Positions 1-7,884 of a stretch of DNA of 26,793 nt are shown piece by piece. How positions within the stretch are numbered: position 1 is the stretch's first letter; every line of letters starts with the position of its first letter. The notes under the pieces were generated by a model. That model was not told the origin of the DNA. It saw only the letters and a list, made by a program, of their open reading frames with translations, and did no database searches. Origin of the DNA: Bacteroidales bacterium (GTDB lineage Bacteria > Bacteroidota > Bacteroidia > Bacteroidales > P3); NCBI GenBank assembly GCA_016296345.1, contig JAEDJL010000028.1:1-26793 (forward strand), in the 5' to 3' direction. A program made the translations under genes and the position numbers.

Positions 1-10
1 CCTCCTTTCT
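1..10 (+). rRNA. rrs: 16S ribosomal RNA, extreme 3' end (partial)
   Basis: The window opens with CCTCCTTTCT, which matches the conserved anti-Shine-Dalgarno 3' tail of bacterial 16S rRNA in its usual Bacteroidetes form. A tRNA-Ile(GAT) gene follows 117 bases later on the same strand, which is the classic content of a 16S-23S spacer. Only about ten bases lie inside the window, so the call rests on this short match plus the tRNA context. The exact mature 3' end is approximate. Confidence 0.55.
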
Positions 11-127
11 GGAGAAGGTTTTCCGAGGATAGGGTCGAAGCAAAAGAGAGCAGAAACAAGAAGAAGCAATCGAAAGCAAATCTGCTACCTTAAGGTTTAT
101 TTATGATATATGCCGAAAGGCAAACAT

Positions 128-201
128 AGTCTCGTAGCTCAGTTGGTTAGAGCACTACACTGATAATGTAGGGGTCGGCGGTTCAAGTCCGCCCGAGACT
201 A
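128..201 (+). tRNA. tRNA-Ile (anticodon GAT)
   Basis: A complete cloverleaf can be drawn. The acceptor stem AGTCTCG (128-134) pairs with CGAGACT (194-200), and A201 is the discriminator. The D stem GCTC/GAGC encloses AGTTGGTTA. The anticodon stem CTACA/TGTAG holds the loop CTGATAA with anticodon GAT at 162-164. The T arm is GGCGG-TTCAAGT-CCGCC. CCA is not encoded. The position just after a 16S tail is normal for tRNA-Ile in rRNA spacers. The usual partner tRNA-Ala and 23S are not found downstream. Confidence 0.96.
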
Positions 202-287
202 CTTCAATCTCTTGTGAGAGCCTCACGAAAGTGGACAATCGCAGGAGATTTTTTGTATATGGTATTCTGATTAAAATTTTTGAGACG

Positions 288-659
288 ATGAAAGCAAAAC
301 GTTTGTTTTTCAAAGAGTGTAACTTGGCAGGACGCCGCTATTATGACGCTGACCTTGTGTGGAATGAATTAAGCGTGGGAACTCCTGTGCGATTAGAAAG
401 AGAAGCCGACAATCGTTACGATGAGAATGCGGTGGCTGTGATGTACGACAGGGTGTTGTCAAATCCGGAAGAGGGCAGCTGTCAGAGCGAAGAGTTCTTT
501 TTGGGTTACATTCCGGCAAGAGAAAATGAGGTGATAGCACAATTTATGGACATGGGCTGGGAGGAGTGTTTCAGTTGCACTATTTCACGGATAGATCCCT
601 CAGAACACTACGAAAATCAAATCCGTCTGACAATCCGAATTAATAGAAAAGAACAATAA
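288..659 (+). CDS. HIRAN-domain protein
   Basis: The 123-residue product is a stand-alone HIRAN domain. This small beta-barrel fold is found alone in bacteria and fused to Rad5/HLTF helicases in eukaryotes, where it binds DNA 3' ends. The family signature is visible: GRRYYDA near the start, then LEREADNRYDENAVAV, then FFLGYIPARENEVIA. The reading frame is open 57 bases further upstream (to 231). The ATG at 288 is preferred because it places the domain close to the N terminus, and the extension is basic and unrelated to the family. No terminator is seen between the tRNA-Ile at 201 and this gene, so it may be read from the rRNA/tRNA promoter. Stand-alone bacterial HIRAN proteins have no firmly established role. 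A DNA-repair or nucleic-acid-binding role is inferred from the family. Confidence 0.8.
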   Translation: MKAKRLFFKECNLAGRRYYDADLVWNELSVGTPVRLEREADNRYDENAVAVMYDRVLSNPEEGSCQSEEFFLGYIPARENEVIAQFMDMGWEECFSCTISRIDPSEHYENQIRLTIRINRKEQ

Positions 660-926
660 AGCAATAGTTTATTCATCGGCATCTGCCTCCGGATACAAAT
701 AGCAATGCTAAACGGTATTGGTATCCAACACATCATCTTTCACAAAAGACACATTGGTGTATTGCTTTGACGTTTTCTCAAGTGCAATGGCTGATATTTA
801 ACGCTTTTAATTGTCTTTATTTGGTCAAACAGCAGGGTTGCAGCAAGAAAAATCAGATGTGGAGCAGTTGGCTTTTCTTTTAGCAAAAACAGATACTTGT
901 AAAACTCAATCTACTCTCAACCGAAC

Positions 927-1880
927 ATGAAGCTGAATATACAAAGCATCAAATCAACTATTCGACATATAGTCTCAAAATGGTGGTCGGCTTGCAGCGT
1001 CTTTTTCAAGATTATGATACCTGTAAGTATTGTAATCAAGCTGTTGGAAGAGAGCGGGGCGTTGAGCCGAATAGGGGTGGTACTTTCTCCTCTTATGGCA
1101 CCGCTTCACCTGCCCGGCGAAATGGGAATTGTATGGGCAACAACCATGCTGTCAAATATCTATGGCGGACTGTTGAGCCTTTCGTCAATGCTTCCGGAAA
1201 CCGGATTGACTGTTGCACAGATGACAACGCTTGCCTCACTCATGCTCTTTGCTCACACATTTCTCATAGAGATACCTATATGCGTCAAGGCAGGTTGCCG
1301 TTTCTTACCTATATTTCTCATACGCTTTGTGTCGGCATACTTGTTTGCTTTTCTCACCGCTCAAAGCTGTGCAGCCTTGGGAGTATTGCAAGAAACAGTT
1401 TCCACAATCGGCATTACACATAGTGATAACACTCTGATTGAGTGGGCTATTGGCGAAGTCAAAAAGTATATTTCCATTGCCCTTGTGGTGCTTTTGCTTG
1501 TGGTTGTTTTGGAAGTGTTGGAAAAAACAGGTGTTCTGAAAGTATTGAACAAGCTTTTGCTGCCCCTTGTCTCCTTTATTGGAATATCAAAAGACGTGTT
1601 GCCTATTACCATTATCGGAATGACGCTCGGCTTGGGCTACGGAGGCGGACTGATTGTCGCACAGAGCAAAGAAAGCCCCCTTTCCAAACGAGACATCTTT
1701 CTTTCGCTTGCTTTTCTCAGCCTTTTCCATTCGATAATCGAAGACCACTTGCTGATGATAGGCTTGGGAGCAGATGCTTTTTTCGTCTTTGTCATTCGTT
1801 TTGTCTTTTGCCTTGCAGCCATGTTGCTTATCAGAAAACTATACGACTGGTTTGACAAATCAAAACGCCGTTCTGTTTGA
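927..1880 (+). CDS. Nucleoside-recognition (Gate) domain membrane protein
   Basis: The 317-residue hydrophobic protein carries two Gate-type repeats, roughly residues 25-150 and 170-300. Each contains several predicted membrane helices, and the motif GYGGGLIVAQSKES is typical of the SpmA/SpmB/YjiG 'nucleoside recognition' family. These are inner-membrane proteins related to concentrative nucleoside transporters, but their substrate is mostly unknown, so transport is an inference. The last codons (...KRRSV-stop) are encoded inside the first unit of a 21-bp-spaced repeat array (1861-1917). The C-terminal residues may therefore have been altered when the repeat arose. The gene has no close operon partner: the preceding 267 bases (660-926) contain no gene and no convincing promoter that I can see. 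Confidence 0.8.
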   Translation: MKLNIQSIKSTIRHIVSKWWSACSVFFKIMIPVSIVIKLLEESGALSRIGVVLSPLMAPLHLPGEMGIVWATTMLSNIYGGLLSLSSMLPETGLTVAQMTTLASLMLFAHTFLIEIPICVKAGCRFLPIFLIRFVSAYLFAFLTAQSCAALGVLQETVSTIGITHSDNTLIEWAIGEVKKYISIALVVLLLVVVLEVLEKTGVLKVLNKLLLPLVSFIGISKDVLPITIIGMTLGLGYGGGLIVAQSKESPLSKRDIFLSLAFLSLFHSIIEDHLLMIGLGADAFFVFVIRFVFCLAAMLLIRKLYDWFDKSKRRSV

Positions 1881-1917
1881 GCAACACGGCGTTTTATTTT
1901 TCTGAAATGGCGTTTTG
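1861..1917. repeat. Array A: three palindromic units at 21-bp pitch
   Basis: Unit centres are at 1868, 1889 and 1910 (spacing 21, 21). The units are CAAAACGCCGTTCTG, CAACACGGCGTTTTA and TGAAATGGCGTTTTG. Units 1 and 2 can pair into an RNA hairpin (AAAACGCCGT with ACGGCGTTTT) followed by ATTTTT, so this array could terminate transcription of the Gate-domain gene, whose stop codon (1878-1880) lies between them. The array ends about 75 bp upstream of the promoter of the next gene. Confidence 0.85.
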
Positions 1918-1992
1918 AAAAGCCTGAAAGTGAGGACGTTTTTTCTTTGAGAGAATTGGTCGTAATGAAGCGGCAAAAGAAAATGACAAAAC

Positions 1993-2026
1993 TTTGTTCT
2001 CATTATCGAGAAAAGTCTTATATTTG
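1993..2026 (+). promoter_or_regulatory. Bacteroidetes-type promoter of the outer-membrane protein gene
   Basis: A -33 element TTTG (1993-1996) and a -7 element TATATTTG (2019-2026) are separated by 22 bp, fitting the TTTG / TAnnTTTG pattern of Bacteroidetes primary sigma factor promoters. This leaves a leader of roughly 25-31 nt before the ATG at 2058. It also argues against an upstream start at 1947, which would lie before the promoter. Confidence 0.7.
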
Positions 2027-2057
2027 CACACTTGAAGATAAAAAGGGATTTGAAAGC

Positions 2058-2966
2058 ATGAAGAAAATATCACATTTTTTGATTTCGGCATTGTTGTTGG
2101 TCGTTCTTGTCGGCTCAAATGACGCCATGGCACAGCGAAGAAACAAAGCACCGCTGATAAGGCTCGGTTTCAGAGCAGGATTTAACATGAGCGATTTAAC
2201 ATCTGCCAAGGGCTTGGATTTATACAATGGTTTGGCTTACTACAACGAACAGTTGGAATACATAGGTTTTACAGACACCAAGCCGTTTAAGTATGGCTTT
2301 AATGCAGGTTTTTCTGCTCAGGCACAGATGTCTGATAATTGGTTCTTGCAATCGGATTTTATCTTTACGACCAAGGGTTACCGTTTGAACACACAGAATG
2401 TCGAGATAGATGCAACGGCTTGTTACGTTCAGCTTCCGGTAGATGTGATGTACAAATATGAGTTGAGCGACGATTGGAGGTTGCTTGGCTCTGTCGGAGC
2501 GTTCTTTGGCGTCGGTCTTTGCGGATTTACCGACTTTGAAGACCACTATGGAGAGAACGAACATCCGAGAGGTCAGCACCTTAACGCCAACCAACCTTCG
2601 GTAAACTTCGAGACCGGAAACCACAACCTTATTTGCTTTGACCCTACCGTCCACGGACAAGTTTTTTGGAAAGACAGAGACGACACATTCGCCTCCGACG
2701 GAACTTGGGCTGTTGATGCAGGATTGCAAATCGCCCTTGGTTGCGAATACAAGAGCTTCCAACTCACACTCTCTTACCAATACAGCATCACACCTTTCTA
2801 CGATTACAACAAGAACTTCAAGGACCGTTATGAGGCAAAGGGCATGAACTACAACAACTCGTTTGAATACTTCGACATTTCTGCACCTTCGTCTCCTCGT
2901 CAGCACCTTATCACTGTCAATTTGAGATATTTTCTCGATAATTGGAACCATGGCATAAGGTGGTAG
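2058..2966 (+). CDS. Predicted outer-membrane beta-barrel protein (PorT-like)
   Basis: The 302-residue protein begins with a clear signal peptide (MKKISHFLISALLLVVLVG...AMAQ, cut near residue 25). The mature part is rich in aromatic and alternating polar residues, with repeated beta-strand-like stretches such as RLGFRAGFNMSDL, FNAGFSAQAQMSDNWFLQSD and a C-terminal RQHLITVNLRYFLDN. This is the look of the Bacteroidetes 'outer membrane beta-barrel' families. The reading frame extends upstream to 1947, but the promoter at 1993-2026 lies within that extension and the signal peptide starts at 2058. A second, smaller exported protein follows 53 bp downstream on the same strand and may be co-transcribed. 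No substrate can be inferred. Confidence 0.78.
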   Translation: MKKISHFLISALLLVVLVGSNDAMAQRRNKAPLIRLGFRAGFNMSDLTSAKGLDLYNGLAYYNEQLEYIGFTDTKPFKYGFNAGFSAQAQMSDNWFLQSDFIFTTKGYRLNTQNVEIDATACYVQLPVDVMYKYELSDDWRLLGSVGAFFGVGLCGFTDFEDHYGENEHPRGQHLNANQPSVNFETGNHNLICFDPTVHGQVFWKDRDDTFASDGTWAVDAGLQIALGCEYKSFQLTLSYQYSITPFYDYNKNFKDRYEAKGMNYNNSFEYFDISAPSSPRQHLITVNLRYFLDNWNHGIRW

Positions 2967-3019
2967 CCTTTTTTGCCCGGCTTGTACAACAAATTGAAAT
3001 TGCAAAACGTTGTATGGGT

Positions 3020-3616
3020 ATGAAAAAGATATTGTTTCCGTTTGCAGTGTTGTTGTTTTGTGTTGTCGGAGCGTTTGCTCAGGACAGCATCAGCAACTCT
3101 TGGGGCGATATACGCCTGAGTGCAGGTCTTGTGATGGGAAGGGACTTTTGCGGAGCAGGCTTTTACTCAGACAATGTGTCGATTGACTATTCCAAGAGGC
3201 TCAATCCCAAAGCCAATATAAGGTTGGGAGCAAGTGTTGGTGAGATAAGCTCGGGGCTTTTGAACGATTGTGAGGACAAAGCACCCTATTCCAAGGCTCA
3301 TCGCCGAACTTCCGCATACGCAGGCTTCGATTACAATATCAATCCCAACTTCTTTGTGAGCGTAACGGCATTTTTCGACAACGTAAACCTCGGAGGATTT
3401 AATCACAGGCTCGGAACATCGCAGCTTCAGACCAATGCCGTCAATGCAAGCATGACTTACAAGTTCAAAGACAACGGATTCTTACGCCTTTCGTTCACTT
3501 ACCTCGAAAGCAACAACCCTTTGATATATCATTATCCTTGTTCGCCTTACGGAATGCCGCTCGGATATTATGACATTGCCCCTTCGCACTTCGGCTTTTG
3601 TGGATATTGGGATTGA
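3020..3616 (+). CDS. Hypothetical exported protein, probable small beta-barrel
   Basis: The 198-residue product has a signal peptide (MKKILFPFAVLLFCVVGAFAQ). The mature region consists of alternating-polarity strands such as DIRLSAGLVMGRDF, KANIRLGASVGEI, FVSVTAFFDNVNLGGF and GFLRLSFTYLESN, which suggests a small outer-membrane barrel. I do not recognise a named family. The frame is open back to 2942, but the ATG at 3020 is chosen because it starts the signal peptide. The gene lies 53 bp after the larger outer-membrane protein gene with no terminator between them, so the two are probably one transcript. Its stop is only 2 bp from the stop of the convergent O-methyltransferase gene. Confidence 0.65.
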   Translation: MKKILFPFAVLLFCVVGAFAQDSISNSWGDIRLSAGLVMGRDFCGAGFYSDNVSIDYSKRLNPKANIRLGASVGEISSGLLNDCEDKAPYSKAHRRTSAYAGFDYNINPNFFVSVTAFFDNVNLGGFNHRLGTSQLQTNAVNASMTYKFKDNGFLRLSFTYLESNNPLIYHYPCSPYGMPLGYYDIAPSHFGFCGYWD

Positions 3617-3618
3617 TT

Positions 3619-4275
3619 TTACTTCTTTCGTGCAACCATAAGCCCGTCCCTTATCGGCAGAATGAGACAATCGAACCTCGAATCGCTGCTTACCTTGTCG
3701 TTAAAGAGCATTATCGCTTTTGTTTCCTTGTCTGACTCTTTCAAAGGCAGCACTACTTTTCCATACCAGAGAATATTGTCGGCTATAAGCAAGCCTCCGC
3801 TTCTCAATCGGTCGGCACACTTGTCAAAATAGGCAGGATAGTTTGCCTTGTCGGCATCTATGAAAATCAAGTCGAACTCTCCCTCAATCGTATCGATAAT
3901 CTCCATTGCGTTTCCGACGTGCAGCTTTATTCTGTCTTCAAATCCGAACTTTTCTATGGTCGAAAGAATGAAGTCTTCGAGCAAAGGGTCTTTCTCTATT
4001 GTGTGAACAACGCCGCCTTTTGCCAATCCCTTGGCAAGACAAAGGCTTGCGTAAGCAGTGAAAGTACCGATTTCAAGCACCTTTTGAGCATTTGTCATAA
4101 GGGTAAGCATTCTCAGCAGATTGCCCTGCCAATTTCCGCTTATCATATTGGGTTTCAAAAACCTTAGATGGGTCTGACGGTCAATGTATTTAAGCTCCGG
4201 AGCTTCCGAAGTGGTATGCTCGATGCAGTACTGCTCAATTCTTTCGTCCAAAAAGGGGTGTATTTGTTTTTCCAT
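3619..4275 (-). CDS. Class I SAM-dependent O-methyltransferase
   Basis: The 218-residue protein is a full-length member of the caffeoyl-CoA O-methyltransferase-like family (Methyltransf_3). The SAM-binding motif I VLEIGTFTAYASLCLA lies at about residues 66-81. An acidic residue for the ribose follows in HTIEKDP, and the metal/catalytic motif FIDADKANYPAYF is near residue 137, followed by the DNILWYGKV segment. Bacterial relatives methylate small catechol-like molecules, or in some Gram-positives 5-hydroxyuridine in tRNA (TrmR). The presence of miaA and cca in the same operon makes an RNA substrate conceivable, but that is inference. It is the last gene of the cca-miaA-ompA unit, 6 bp after the OmpA gene. 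Confidence 0.88.
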   Translation of the reverse strand: MEKQIHPFLDERIEQYCIEHTTSEAPELKYIDRQTHLRFLKPNMISGNWQGNLLRMLTLMTNAQKVLEIGTFTAYASLCLAKGLAKGGVVHTIEKDPLLEDFILSTIEKFGFEDRIKLHVGNAMEIIDTIEGEFDLIFIDADKANYPAYFDKCADRLRSGGLLIADNILWYGKVVLPLKESDKETKAIMLFNDKVSSDSRFDCLILPIRDGLMVARKK

Positions 4276-4281
4276 GGTCTT

Positions 4282-5484
4282 TTACATCGAAATTATCTTA
4301 AATTCAACACGTCGGTTCTTTGCTCTGCCCTCGTCGGTCGAGTTGTCCGCAATCGGCATTGTCGCTCCGTAACCCTTATACTTCAACCTGCTCTTGTCAA
4401 TTCCCCTTCCAATGAGGTAATCATAGACAGCCTTTGCACGGTTCTCGCTCAACACCTTGTTATACTTGTCTTTACCCTTGCTGTCGGTGTGTCCCGAAAG
4501 CTCAATCATCATCTTGGGATTGGCAGAGAGTATTTCAATCAGCTTTTGCAGCTCCACAAAGCTCTGAGGCAGCAAAACACTCTTGTCAAAATCAAAAAAG
4601 ATGTTCTCCAACACAAAGACCTGACCGACTTGATACTCTTTCTCGTTCTTTGTCTTGGTGATTGTAACCTGCTTTTCGACAATTTCTTGCTTTTGATTGC
4701 AAGTCAGGCAATACAACTCTACATCATCGATGTAGTAATAAGCCCCCGGCAAAATCTCTTTCAGATAAGCAGGAAACAAAACATTGCTTTGTTCAGCAGG
4801 GTAGAAGTTTCCTATCGTCAAGAAGCGTTCTCCGCCTTGTGCAACGAACTCTCCCTCAATTTTTTGCCACTTTTCGGTATCCAAGAGAGGGTTTTCAAAA
4901 GGGTTTACCACCTGCGGGTGAAATATTTTGGAGATTTTTTGCTTTATACCGTTGGAATAGTGTGTCTTGTCGTTGTTTGTAAACATTCCTCTGGTGTTAT
5001 CGCTTATCCTTTCGGCGGTAAACAATCCTCCTATGGTCGCTACTGCACCTGTAGAGAGTTCCGAGAGGCTTACAAAGAAACTTAGTCGGTAGCGTTCGCC
5101 CTTTTGCAACGGCTCTTTCAACTCTGTCTGAATGTATTCGCGATAATCGGTTTTTGAAGTGTAAATTCCCACCATTCCGTCGCCGGTGCGGGGATACTGA
5201 TAGCCGAGTTTATTTTTCGGTACTTGACATTGCTTGCCTCCGCAGGGGTTATAATAATCCGAAGAGCCGTCAGTGGGCTGCCACCACGCATCTACTTCCG
5301 ACATATAGCCGTAAGGCTCAATCTTTTGCGGGCAAGCCGAATGCTGTTCAAACGAACCATTATATATAAGGTTGATTTTATTTGTCTCTTGTGCCGTTGC
5401 CAAGGTGCAAAAAGCCGCAAGCCATACACAAAAGCCTATCTTGCCAACCAATCCCACTGCAATTCTTTCTCTGCATCGAACCAT
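4282..5484 (-). CDS. OmpA-family protein with secreted N-terminal domain
   Basis: The 400-residue envelope protein has a signal peptide (about residues 1-31, hydrophobic core GFCVWLAAFCTLATAQ). A jelly-roll-like, carbohydrate-binding-type domain starts at NLIYNGSFEQ and contains WWQPTDGSSDYYNPC. The C-terminal OmpA domain spans about residues 292-400, with FFDFDKSVLLPQS, the peptidoglycan-binding loop LSGHTDSKGKDKYNKVLSENRA, and KNRRVEF near the end. OmpA domains hold the outer membrane to peptidoglycan via diaminopimelate. The start overlaps the 3' end of miaA by 49 bp. Later GTG/TTG starts near 5457 would shorten the overlap but also the signal-peptide n-region, so ATG 5484 is kept with some doubt. 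Confidence 0.85.
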   Translation of the reverse strand: MVRCRERIAVGLVGKIGFCVWLAAFCTLATAQETNKINLIYNGSFEQHSACPQKIEPYGYMSEVDAWWQPTDGSSDYYNPCGGKQCQVPKNKLGYQYPRTGDGMVGIYTSKTDYREYIQTELKEPLQKGERYRLSFFVSLSELSTGAVATIGGLFTAERISDNTRGMFTNNDKTHYSNGIKQKISKIFHPQVVNPFENPLLDTEKWQKIEGEFVAQGGERFLTIGNFYPAEQSNVLFPAYLKEILPGAYYYIDDVELYCLTCNQKQEIVEKQVTITKTKNEKEYQVGQVFVLENIFFDFDKSVLLPQSFVELQKLIEILSANPKMMIELSGHTDSKGKDKYNKVLSENRAKAVYDYLIGRGIDKSRLKYKGYGATMPIADNSTDEGRAKNRRVEFKIISM

Positions 5485-6329
5485 TGTATCTCCTTATCTT
5501 TGCAAAACCAAGTCATCTGCCTCTTTGCGTAGCGGCGAGTGTTGATTTTTATGTTTTCGACGGCTTGAGCGAGAGTTGTCTTGCCGTCCAAATATTCAAA
5601 AAGCTCTTTATATCCCACCGAATTGAGAGCCGGATAATCCCTCAGGGGCAAAAGTCCCTCTGCTTCGGAGAGTAAACCCTGCTGCATCATCAAATCCACT
5701 CTTTTATATATCCTTTCCAAAAGATTTTCTCTCTCTCTCCTTATTCCAATCTTCACAATCTCGAAGTCTCTTTGTGTTTTGTCAGCTTTTCTGAACGAAG
5801 AGAATGTCTTGCCTGTTGCTCTGCATACTTCCAAAGCTCTTATCAGTCTTATGTGATTGCACCTATCGACAACAGAATAGTATTCGGGGTCTTTTTCTAT
5901 CAACTCTTGTTGCAACGGCTCTATGCCTTGTGTGAGGAAAAGCTCGTTAAGCTCGGCTCTTATTCCCTCATCAGCCTCCGGAATGTCGTCAATCCCCTCG
6001 CACACGGCTTTAATATACAATCCGCTGCCGCCTGCAAGCACCACATCGTCCTTCGATTGAAAGAGAGCTTCGATTTGTCCGAGTGCTTCTTGCTCATACA
6101 TTGCCACATTGTACTTTTGCTTCACCGAAATGTGGGCAATCAAATGGTGAGGCACGCTTTGCAGTTCCTCAATGCTCGGACGGGCAACCCCTATGTTCAT
6201 TTCCTTATAGAATTGTCTCGAATCCGAAGAAACAATCTCGGTCGATAGCAACTTGGCAATGCGAATGCTTTCGGCAGTCTTGCCTGTTGCCGTAGCACCT
6301 GCAACAACTATAAGTCTCTTTGGTCTCAT
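5436..6329 (-). CDS. miaA: tRNA dimethylallyltransferase MiaA
   Basis: The enzyme transfers a dimethylallyl group to N6 of A37 in tRNAs that read UNN codons, supporting anticodon stacking and reading-frame maintenance. The 297-residue length is typical. The P-loop GATATGKT is at residues 11-18, the substrate-binding DSRQFYKEMNIGVARP begins near residue 36, GGSGLYIKA is central, and the RLIRALEVCRATGK and TRRYAKRQMTWF motifs are near the C-terminal half. The start overlaps the cca stop as ATGA (6326-6329), so translation is probably coupled. Two consecutive tRNA-maturation genes form the head of this operon. Confidence 0.97.
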   Translation of the reverse strand: MRPKRLIVVAGATATGKTAESIRIAKLLSTEIVSSDSRQFYKEMNIGVARPSIEELQSVPHHLIAHISVKQKYNVAMYEQEALGQIEALFQSKDDVVLAGGSGLYIKAVCEGIDDIPEADEGIRAELNELFLTQGIEPLQQELIEKDPEYYSVVDRCNHIRLIRALEVCRATGKTFSSFRKADKTQRDFEIVKIGIRRERENLLERIYKRVDLMMQQGLLSEAEGLLPLRDYPALNSVGYKELFEYLDGKTTLAQAVENIKINTRRYAKRQMTWFCKDKEIQWFDAEKELQWDWLAR

Positions 6330-7753
6330 TGGCGTTTCAATCCTAACTTTTCGGCTTCTTGATAGAGCAGCTGCAAGGCTGCATTGCGTTCATTGGGAAT
6401 TTTTCCGTCCAAAATGGCGTCTTTGATTATCGTTTTGAGAATTCCGACCTCCCTGCAAGGCGACAGAGAGAAGATTTCCATGATGTCTTCTCCGCAAACA
6501 GGAGGCTGAAAGTTCCTTATGCGGTCTTTTTCCTCAATTTCCCTCATCTTACGCTCCACAATCTCAAAGTTGTTCATGAACTTCTTGACCTTGTTTATGT
6601 TTTTGGAGGTAATGTCAGCTCTGCACAGAAGCATCAAATCGTCAATGTCGTCTCCGGCATCAAACAACAAACGTCTCACTGCCGAATCGGTTACCACATC
6701 TTCTGCCAACACAATGGGGCGAAGGTGAAGAAGCACCAATTTTTCGACATATTTCATCTTCTCATTCAGAGGTAGTTTCAGCCTTCTGAAAATCGGCTTG
6801 ACCATTCTGCTGCCTTTAATCTCATGACCGTGGAAAGAAAATCCTGTTTTCTCGTCAAAGCGTTTGCAGTATGGCTTTCCGATGTCGTGAAGCACCGCAG
6901 CCCAACGCAAATAGAGCTTGTCGGACATCTTGGAAACGTTGTCCAACACTTCGAGAGTGTGTTTGAAGTTGTCCTTGTGAGACTTTTCGCCCACCGATTC
7001 AGTACCTTTGAGCTTCACAAGCTCGGGAAACAATAATTCAAGCAAGCCGCTTTTGTCCAAAAGTCTCAATCCCATGGAAGGATAGTCCGAAGAGAGCATC
7101 TTGTTTATCTCTTCGATATTTCTTTCCATTGAAACAATCTCAATTCTGTGAGCATTGCGTTTTATGGCGTCGAAGGTATCGGGGTGAATGGAGAAGTCGA
7201 GCCTGCAAGCAAAGCGAATGGCACGCAACATTCTCAAAGGATCGTCCGAAAACGTAATATCGGGGTCGAGAGGTGTGCGAATAATATTCCGCTTTATGTC
7301 TTCCCTTCCCTCAAAAGGGTCAAGAAGTTCGCCATAGCGGTCCTTGTTCAGACAGACAGCCATTGCATTTATGGTAAAGTCTCGTCTGTTTTGGTCGTCT
7401 TCAAGAGTTCCGTTTTCTACAACAGGCTTTCGGGAAGAGTGAGAGTAACTTTCTTTTCTTGCACCGACAAATTCCACCTGCCAATCTTCGCCCTCGCTCC
7501 AAAAGTGCAACATTGCAGTACCGAAGTTCTTGAAAACCGAAATGTTAGACTTGCCTCCAATTTTTTCCTGCACCTTTTTGGCAAGCTCAATTCCGCTTCC
7601 GATAGTAACAATGTCAATATCCTTACATTCCCTGCCCATGATGCTGTCGCGAACAAAGCCTCCGACAACGTAAGTGTCCAGTCCCAACTCATCACCTGCC
7701 TGTCCGATAATCTCAAAGACAGGGAAGCACAATTTTTCTTTCAAATCAGCCAT
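6326..7753 (-). CDS. cca: CCA-adding tRNA nucleotidyltransferase with HD domain
   Basis: The 475-residue class II nucleotidyltransferase adds or repairs the 3' CCA of tRNA. The nucleotidyltransferase head shows YVVGGFVRDSIMG (28-40) and the metal-binding DID (45-47). The RRDFTINAMA motif is at 123-132, followed by the RNA-binding DPLRMLRAIRFACRL region (171-185). A C-terminal HD phosphohydrolase-like domain has HD at 289-290 (VLHDIGKP). tRNA-Ile in this window has no encoded CCA, consistent with a need for this enzyme. A poly(A) polymerase role cannot be excluded by sequence alone. It is the first gene of the operon and has promoter-like boxes just upstream. Confidence 0.93.
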   Translation of the reverse strand: MADLKEKLCFPVFEIIGQAGDELGLDTYVVGGFVRDSIMGRECKDIDIVTIGSGIELAKKVQEKIGGKSNISVFKNFGTAMLHFWSEGEDWQVEFVGARKESYSHSSRKPVVENGTLEDDQNRRDFTINAMAVCLNKDRYGELLDPFEGREDIKRNIIRTPLDPDITFSDDPLRMLRAIRFACRLDFSIHPDTFDAIKRNAHRIEIVSMERNIEEINKMLSSDYPSMGLRLLDKSGLLELLFPELVKLKGTESVGEKSHKDNFKHTLEVLDNVSKMSDKLYLRWAAVLHDIGKPYCKRFDEKTGFSFHGHEIKGSRMVKPIFRRLKLPLNEKMKYVEKLVLLHLRPIVLAEDVVTDSAVRRLLFDAGDDIDDLMLLCRADITSKNINKVKKFMNNFEIVERKMREIEEKDRIRNFQPPVCGEDIMEIFSLSPCREVGILKTIIKDAILDGKIPNERNAALQLLYQEAEKLGLKRQ

Positions 7754-7757
7754 AGTG

Positions 7758-7765
7758 CAAAGTTA
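7758..7765 (-). promoter_or_regulatory. Candidate -7 box upstream of cca
   Basis: On the minus strand TAACTTTG lies at 7765-7758, a perfect TAnnTTTG. However, it ends only 4 bases before the cca ATG (7753), which would give an almost leaderless mRNA. An alternative weaker box CATTTTTG (7805-7798) with a TTTG 22 bp upstream would give a leader of about 40 nt. I cannot decide between them from sequence. Confidence 0.35.
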
Positions 7766-7884
7766 AGCAAAATACCCGAAAGCAAGACATACCAAAGCAA
7801 AAATGCCGTTTTCTCATGGCAGAAAAGCAAATGACAGATGCTCTTATAACCTATTGACAATTACCGATTTAGGCTTTGTTAAAA

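Noticed and set aside
1947..2057. Upstream extension of the outer-membrane protein gene
   Set aside because: The promoter lies inside it and the signal peptide starts at 2058.
2220..3005. A long minus-strand open frame opposite the outer-membrane protein gene
   Set aside because: It is a shadow of the plus-strand gene, which has a signal peptide and promoter; its translation resembles no protein family.
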